A stretch of DNA of 64,000 bases. It comes from Methylococcaceae bacterium UBA6146. GTDB taxonomy: Bacteria > Pseudomonadota > Gammaproteobacteria > Methylococcales > Methylomonadaceae. Below the pieces are notes generated by a model. It saw nothing but the letters and a program-made list of their open reading frames with translations. It did no database searches and had not been told where the DNA came from. A program made the translations under genes and the position numbers. Of the stretch, positions 59,087 through 64,000 are shown in pieces; the stretch's first letter is position 1; each line of letters opens with the position of its first letter. The stretch lies in assembly GCA_002422395.1 (NCBI GenBank), contig DIUY01000001.1:62001-126000 (forward strand), given 5' to 3'.

Positions 59087-60916
59087 TTATTCCACAGTGA
59101 CCGATTTTGCAAGATTCCTAGGCTGATCAACGTCGGTGCCTTTTAAAACAGCAACATGATAAGACAATAATTGCAAAGGGATAGTGTAAACGATGGGTGA
59201 GATTTCATTTTCAACTTGCGGTATTTTTACAATCTGTACATTGCTGTCAGGTGCTGAAACCAATGTTTCATCCAAAAAGACTATCAGCTCCCCGCCCCTC
59301 GCACTAACCTCCTGGATATTAGATTTAAGTTTCTCCAACAAGCTATTGTTTGGCGCAACAACAATGACCGGCATATCCGCATCTATTAATGCCAAAGGGC
59401 CATGTTTGAGTTCGCCAGCAGGATATGCTTCGGCATGGATATATGAAATTTCCTTTAATTTCAATGCGCCTTCCATAGCTATCGGATAATGCGCCCCTCT
59501 TCCGAGAAACAAGGTATGGTGTTTTTCAGAAAATTGCTCCGCCAATGTTTTGATCTGTCCATCCAGCTGCAAAACTTTTTCTATTTTCCCAGGCAGGCTG
59601 AATAAATCTGAAGTTATTTTTTGCTCCATTGGCCCAGTCAACCTAAAGCGTCGGCCAATCGCAATCACCAACAGCATCAAAGTTACCAGTTGGGCGGTAA
59701 ATGCTTTAGTTGACGCCACGCCGATTTCAGGGCCCGCACGGGTCATCAAGACTAAATCTGACTCCCTGACCAGAGAGCTTTCGGGTACGTTACAAATAGC
59801 AAGGGCATATTTTGCGCCCAATTTTTTAGCTTCCTGCAAAGCGGCTAAGGTGTCGGCTGTTTCACCCGATTGGGAAATTGTGACTATCAAGGCATTATCT
59901 GCCAAAACTGGATGCCGGTAGCGGAACTCACTGGCCACCTCGATTTGACAAGGCACACCCGCCAATTCTTCAAACCAATAACGCGCCACTAAGCCGGCAT
60001 GGAAACTGGTGCCACAGGCTAAAATCTGAACAGATTTTATAGCATCGAACACTTCCGCCGCATTGTGCCCAAACGAGTTTTCCTGCAACCGATTATTAAT
60101 GAACCGCCCTTCTAATGTTTGTGAAATGGCAAAAGGCTGCTCATAAATTTCTTTTAGCATGTAGTGGCGATAATCACCTTTATCAACAGCATCTGCTGTC
60201 AACTGGCTTTCTTTGATGGGGCGGCTCACCACACTGTCATTCACATCATAAATAACCAATTTATTTAGGCTTATCGAGGCGATATCACCATCTTCCATAA
60301 AAATGAACCGTTGTGTCACTGGCAACAAAGCGGCCACGTCGGAGGCAATAAAATATTCGCCGATACCAACCCCAATGACTAACGGGCTGCCCTTTCTGCA
60401 AGCTATCAACGTATCCGGTTCCGAACTGCTCACTATGCCTAAGGCATAAGCGCCTTCCAGTTTGCGGACTGTTTGTTTGACTGCGCCCAATAAATCATCC
60501 TCGCTTTCCAACGCATGAAAAACTTCATGTACAATCACTTCTGTGTCTGTTTGTGAAGTAAACTCATAGCCGTTTTCTAGTTGCTCACCCCGCAACAAAT
60601 CATGGTTTTCAATAATCCCGTTATGCACAACAGCCACTTTATTCCGGCAGATATGCGGGTGGGCATTAGCTGTGCTGGGTTTACCGTGGGTAGCCCAGCG
60701 GGTATGCGCAAGACCAATATTGCCAGAAATCGGGTCAGCGGCAAGCAACGCTTCAAGCCCTTTGACTTTCCCCAGCTCACGTTTGCGGTAAATTTGCCCA
60801 TTATTTATTACCGCCAATCCTGCAGAATCGTAACCGCGATACTCCAGGCGCTTTAATCCCTCCAGTAAAATAGGAACAACATTGCGCTGGGCAATACCAC
60901 CAACTATTCCGCACAT
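59087..60916 (-). CDS. glmS: Glutamine-fructose-6-phosphate aminotransferase
   Basis: The 609-aa enzyme making glucosamine-6-phosphate. After Met removal the catalytic Cys1 is N-terminal (MCGIVGGIAQRN), which fixes the start at 60916; the longer reading adds 11 residues before the essential Cys. The glutaminase domain (TRWATHGKPSTANAHPH) is followed by two SIS domains (LACGTSFHAGLVARYW, LGRGAHYPIAMEGALKLKEI). It overlaps the glmU stop by one base. The next steps, GlmM and GlmU, are in the window. Confidence 0.96.
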   Translation of the reverse strand: MCGIVGGIAQRNVVPILLEGLKRLEYRGYDSAGLAVINNGQIYRKRELGKVKGLEALLAADPISGNIGLAHTRWATHGKPSTANAHPHICRNKVAVVHNGIIENHDLLRGEQLENGYEFTSQTDTEVIVHEVFHALESEDDLLGAVKQTVRKLEGAYALGIVSSSEPDTLIACRKGSPLVIGVGIGEYFIASDVAALLPVTQRFIFMEDGDIASISLNKLVIYDVNDSVVSRPIKESQLTADAVDKGDYRHYMLKEIYEQPFAISQTLEGRFINNRLQENSFGHNAAEVFDAIKSVQILACGTSFHAGLVARYWFEELAGVPCQIEVASEFRYRHPVLADNALIVTISQSGETADTLAALQEAKKLGAKYALAICNVPESSLVRESDLVLMTRAGPEIGVASTKAFTAQLVTLMLLVIAIGRRFRLTGPMEQKITSDLFSLPGKIEKVLQLDGQIKTLAEQFSEKHHTLFLGRGAHYPIAMEGALKLKEISYIHAEAYPAGELKHGPLALIDADMPVIVVAPNNSLLEKLKSNIQEVSARGGELIVFLDETLVSAPDSNVQIVKIPQVENEISPIVYTIPLQLLSYHVAVLKGTDVDQPRNLAKSVTVE

Positions 60917-62289
60917 TATGACTGCCCCTTTTTTACAGGACGTTGCCAACCGGCCACGGTAACTTGCTTTAACCGGCTTAAAGTCAATTGATTTGCAGGT
61001 GCATCTTTAGTAATGGTTGAACCCGCACCAATAGTTGCGTTTTCCCCCACCGTGACGGGAGCCACTAACTGGGTGTTAGAACCAATGAACGCGCCATCTT
61101 CAATGATAGTCCTGGACTTGTTAATGCCATCATAATTACACGTGATAGTGCCGGCCCCCACATTAACTTTACTGCCTACTGTAGCATCACCGATATAACT
61201 TAAGTGATTGATTTTACTAGACACGCCAACTGTTGATTTCTTTATTTCAACAAAATTGCCAATATGCACATCATTTGCCAATACTGTTTCCGGACGCAAT
61301 CTGGCATAAGGGCCAATCCGGCTACCTTGTCCAATCACGGCGTCTTCAATGATACAGTTTGCAAGTATTTCTACCCGATCACCAATGATTGAATTTTTTA
61401 TCGACGTGTTCGGGCCTATTTTGACATGACTGCCAAAACTATTTTTACCTTCCAGAATGACATTAACATCTATTTCTATATCCTGACCCAACTTATCTAT
61501 TGATCCCCTTAAGTCAAAACGGGCAGGGTCTTTCAGGGTGACGCCCTGCTGCATCAGATAATTAGCCTGTTCTTGCTGATACACCCGCTCTAAGTAGCTG
61601 AGCTGTGACCTATCATTAACACCTAACACCTCATCAGCCGTTTCGGGCTGGCTTGTCACTATAAGCACACCCTCTGCAACCGCCATTTCAATGACATCAG
61701 TCAGATAATATTCACCTTGGGCATTATTATTGCTTAATTGGTCGAGCCAATTTTTTAATTGCCCGCCTTGCACCGCCATGATGCCGGTATTACCTTCTTT
61801 GATCTGCTTTTCAGTAGCGGAAGCATCCTTTTCCTCAACAATTTTTACCACCTGGGATTGGGCGTTTCTAACAATTCTACCGTAACCCGCAGGGTTTTCT
61901 AAATTTACCGTAAGCAAAGCAAGCGACCGGGCGGTCACGTTAGTCAATAACGTTTTAACGGTTGCCAGTTTTAATAACGGCACATCGCCGTAAAGTATCA
62001 AAACCACATCGTCATCCTGGATATGATCACGTGCCTGCTGCACTGCATGGCCCGTACCTAATTGCTGGTTTTGTTCAATCCAATCAGTATCTAAATCTTT
62101 TAATGTCTCTTTTACAAGTTCACAGCAATGGCCAACAACAATATGAATCCTATTGTTTTCCAGTTGGCTGCTCATGTCATAAGCATGTTGTAACAATGAT
62201 TTGTTGGCAACTTTATGCAAAACCTTTGGCAAATCAGAACGCATACGCGTCCCTTTACCTGCCGCGAGAATAATAGTGGTAATTTTCAT
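60916..62289 (-). CDS. glmU: Bifunctional GlmU (GlcNAc-1-P uridyltransferase/acetyltransferase)
   Basis: A 457-aa enzyme forming UDP-GlcNAc. The N-terminal pyrophosphorylase has ILAAGKGTRMRSDLPKVLHK and YGDVPLL, and the C-terminal left-handed beta helix shows hexapeptide repeats (IKNSIIGDRVEILANCIIED) with the acetyltransferase segment GAGTITCNYDGINKSRT. Placement between atpC and glmS is conserved in gammaproteobacteria. Confidence 0.96.
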   Translation of the reverse strand: MKITTIILAAGKGTRMRSDLPKVLHKVANKSLLQHAYDMSSQLENNRIHIVVGHCCELVKETLKDLDTDWIEQNQQLGTGHAVQQARDHIQDDDVVLILYGDVPLLKLATVKTLLTNVTARSLALLTVNLENPAGYGRIVRNAQSQVVKIVEEKDASATEKQIKEGNTGIMAVQGGQLKNWLDQLSNNNAQGEYYLTDVIEMAVAEGVLIVTSQPETADEVLGVNDRSQLSYLERVYQQEQANYLMQQGVTLKDPARFDLRGSIDKLGQDIEIDVNVILEGKNSFGSHVKIGPNTSIKNSIIGDRVEILANCIIEDAVIGQGSRIGPYARLRPETVLANDVHIGNFVEIKKSTVGVSSKINHLSYIGDATVGSKVNVGAGTITCNYDGINKSRTIIEDGAFIGSNTQLVAPVTVGENATIGAGSTITKDAPANQLTLSRLKQVTVAGWQRPVKKGQS

Positions 62290-62303
62290 TTCAATATCCC
62301 ATT

Positions 62304-62344
62304 AAAAAAAAAGCCCGATAGCGTATTCACGTTACCGAGCTTTC
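62304..62344 (-). terminator. Rho-independent terminator of the atp operon
   Basis: On the minus strand AAAGCTCGGTAACG pairs with CGCTATCGGGCTTT (one mismatch, a few G-U) around TGAATA, and is followed by about eight T. It lies ~58 bp after the atpC stop. Confidence 0.85.
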
Positions 62345-62401
62345 AATAATGTATGATGCCAATAAGATTAATCGTAATCATACATAAAAGTAAGTTTTCG
62401 T

Positions 62402-62824
62402 TTATTCCCCGCGCTTTCTCAACCTATCCAATGTCCTTAATTGGCTAATAGCCTGTACTAGCTGGACTTGTGCGGCCGCATAATCCATTTTTCCTGACTT
62501 GTCTGCCAGTGCCTCTTCAGCTCTAGTCTTAGCCTGGATCACTGCTGCCTCATCAATGTCTTTTGCTCTAATTGCAGTATCTGCCAAAATAGTGACCAGA
62601 TGGGGCTGAACCTCCAAGAAACCGCCAGAAATATAAAAAGGATAACTTTCTTTGTCAGTGACTTTTACCCTAACCTCACCGGAATTGAGTTTAGTTAAAA
62701 ACGGCGCATGGCGAGGAGTGATACCCACCTCGCCTAATTCGGCAGGGGCAAATACCATTTCCGCCAATCCGGAAAATATTTCCTTTTCTGCGCTTACGAT
62801 GTCTACTTGTACGGTCATGGTCAT
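62402..62824 (-). CDS. atpC: F0F1 ATP synthase epsilon subunit
   Basis: The 140-aa central-stalk epsilon subunit. The N-terminal beta barrel reads VQVDIVSAEKEIFSGLAEMV and GEVGITPRHAPFLTKLNSGE, and the C-terminal two-helix part ends LRTLDRLRKRGE. ATG 62824 has AGGTGA 5 nt upstream. Last gene of the atp operon. Confidence 0.95.
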   Translation of the reverse strand: MTMTVQVDIVSAEKEIFSGLAEMVFAPAELGEVGITPRHAPFLTKLNSGEVRVKVTDKESYPFYISGGFLEVQPHLVTILADTAIRAKDIDEAAVIQAKTRAEEALADKSGKMDYAAAQVQLVQAISQLRTLDRLRKRGE

Positions 62825-62848
62825 TTTTTCACCTAAAGTTATTTACTA

Positions 62849-64000
62849 CTAACCTTTCATCGCTTTCGCTTTTTCCAAAGCTTCATCAATGGTGCCTACC
62901 ATATAAAAAGCCTGCTCTGGTATCGCATCATATTCACCATCAATAATGCCTTTAAAGCCAGCAATCGTATCTTTCAGTGATACATATTTACCAGGAGAAC
63001 CGGTAAACACTTCAGCGACAAAGAAAGGCTGAGACAAGAAACGTTGCATTTTACGTGCTCTGGCTACGGTGAGTTTATCTTCTTCAGATAATTCATCCAT
63101 ACCCAAAATTGCAATAATGTCCCTTAACTCTTTATAACGCTGCAAAATACCTTGGACTTTACGCGCAACATCGTAATGTTCTTGTCCGATGACCAAAGGA
63201 TCAAGCTGGCGGCTAGTTGAATCCAATGGATCAATCGCAGGATAAATACCCAATTCGGCAATTTGGCGCGACAATACAACTGTCGCGTCTAAATGGGCGA
63301 ATGTTGTTGCAGGCGACGGGTCAGTCAGGTCATCCGCAGGCACGTAAACGGCTTGGATAGAAGTGATAGAACCTGTTTTGGTGGAAGTGATACGCTCTTG
63401 CAATACCCCCATTTCTTCTGCAAGCGTAGGTTGGTAACCTACCGCAGAAGGCATACGGCCCAATAATGCAGACACTTCAGTACCTGCCAGCGTATAACGA
63501 TAGATGTTATCAACAAAGAAAAGGACGTCACGGCCTTCATCGCGGAAATACTCCGCCATCGTCAAACCAGTCAACGCAACACGTAACCTATTTCCAGGTG
63601 GCTCATTCATCTGGCCATAAACCAGTGACACCTTGTCGATTACGTTTGAATCGGTCATTTCATGATAGAAGTCGTTACCTTCACGAGTCCGCTCACCGAC
63701 ACCGGCAAATACAGAATAGCCACTATGTTCAATCGCAATATTACGGATCAGCTCCATCATATTGACAGTTTTACCTACACCAGCGCCACCAAACAATCCG
63801 ACTTTACCACCTTTGGTAAAGGGGCAGACCAAGTCGATAACCTTGATGCCGGTTTCCAGCAGTTCATTCGCAGCAGCTTGTTCGGCATAGCTAGGTGCAT
63901 CTCGGTGTATGCCCCATTTCACTTTTTCGCCGATAGGCCCTTTTTCGTCAATAGGCTGGCCTAAGACGTTCATGATACGTCCTAAAGTTTCCTGTCCGAC
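62849..64000 (-). CDS. atpD: F0F1 ATP synthase beta subunit (5' part beyond window)
   Basis: About 384 C-terminal residues of the catalytic beta subunit (full length ~460). The frame is open to the window end (VGQETLGRIMNVLGQPIDEK). Walker A is GGAGVGKTVNMMELI, Walker B LFFVDNIYR, the catalytic Glu is in GVGERTREGND, and the DELSEED segment reads DELSEEDKLTV. The N-terminal crown lies outside. Confidence 0.96.
   Translation of the reverse strand, partial: VGQETLGRIMNVLGQPIDEKGPIGEKVKWGIHRDAPSYAEQAAANELLETGIKVIDLVCPFTKGGKVGLFGGAGVGKTVNMMELIRNIAIEHSGYSVFAGVGERTREGNDFYHEMTDSNVIDKVSLVYGQMNEPPGNRLRVALTGLTMAEYFRDEGRDVLFFVDNIYRYTLAGTEVSALLGRMPSAVGYQPTLAEEMGVLQERITSTKTGSITSIQAVYVPADDLTDPSPATTFAHLDATVVLSRQIAELGIYPAIDPLDSTSRQLDPLVIGQEHYDVARKVQGILQRYKELRDIIAILGMDELSEEDKLTVARARKMQRFLSQPFFVAEVFTGSPGKYVSLKDTIAGFKGIIDGEYDAIPEQAFYMVGTIDEALEKAKAMKG

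Noticed and set aside
1..64000. CRISPR arrays, rRNA genes or insertion sequences with transposase
   Set aside because: No regularly spaced direct repeats, rRNA sequence or transposase reading frame was seen on either strand.

Overview
The window is a chromosomal segment from a gammaproteobacterium, most likely a type I methanotroph (Methylococcales). The main clue is the C30 carotenoid operon crtN-ald-crtNb at the left end, an arrangement known from Methylomonas-type organisms. Housekeeping order is typically gammaproteobacterial: carA-carB-greA, yhbY/rlmE-ftsH, glmM-tpiA-secG-tRNA-Leu, aat-bpt-infA-clpA-clpS, nudJ-mnmA-purB, and atpD-atpC-glmU-glmS. No methane or methanol oxidation gene is present, so the lineage call is inference.

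Left part (1-24632): C30 carotenoid genes; an SDR gene; a SOUL lipoprotein plus NDH-2-like flavoprotein; a modA remnant; the fetA-fetB metal exporter; a leftward DUF938 methyltransferase/beta-carbonic anhydrase/SDR operon facing a sigma-54 activator gene, with a good sigma-54 promoter between them; a methyltransferase; then carAB, greA, yhbY, rlmE, ftsH, glmM, tpiA, secG and tRNA-Leu(GAG).

Middle part (24633-39866): a 15-kb accessory island between two tRNA-Leu genes in opposite orientation. Each tRNA 3' end is followed by a near-identical arm of about 340 bp (an inverted repeat) holding a terminator, four copies of a 10-bp iteron and the first ~40 codons of a P4-type integrase. Inside the left arm lie decayed integrase, DUF1640 and toxin-antitoxin genes. 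The cargo is three modules. (a) LysR / AhpD-like / PNPOx-FNR fusion / GST / NTF2-like. (b) An ECF-sigma module: pit remnant, arsM, ECF sigma, zinc-finger anti-sigma, a remnant of a GDCCVxC protein, a Ras-like GTPase and a copper-type RiPP operon (Cys-rich precursor, DUF692/MNIO enzyme, DUF2063 partner, DoxX). (c) Tautomerase / isochorismatase-like / AhpD-like genes facing an AraC regulator.

The most interesting signal is in module (b). The same promoter-like motif, TTTTGTAAGG-N15/16-CGAC, lies upstream of the pit-arsM-sigma operon, upstream of the GTPase gene and upstream of the RiPP operon, the last two being divergent. This predicts one ECF-controlled regulon joining arsenic methylation, a small GTPase and a Cys-modified metal-binding peptide whose precursor mixes EGKCG and E(G/A)GCS motifs.

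Right part (39867-64000): tRNA-Leu(CAA), a small hypothetical gene, queA, corA, a cupin, an LpxH-like phosphoesterase, ftsK, trxB, the N-degron set aat-bpt-(infA)-clpA-clpS, nudJ-mnmA-purB, an aminopropyltransferase-like gene, a YgiQ radical SAM gene, an SDR gene, glmS, glmU, atpC and partial atpD running off the right end.
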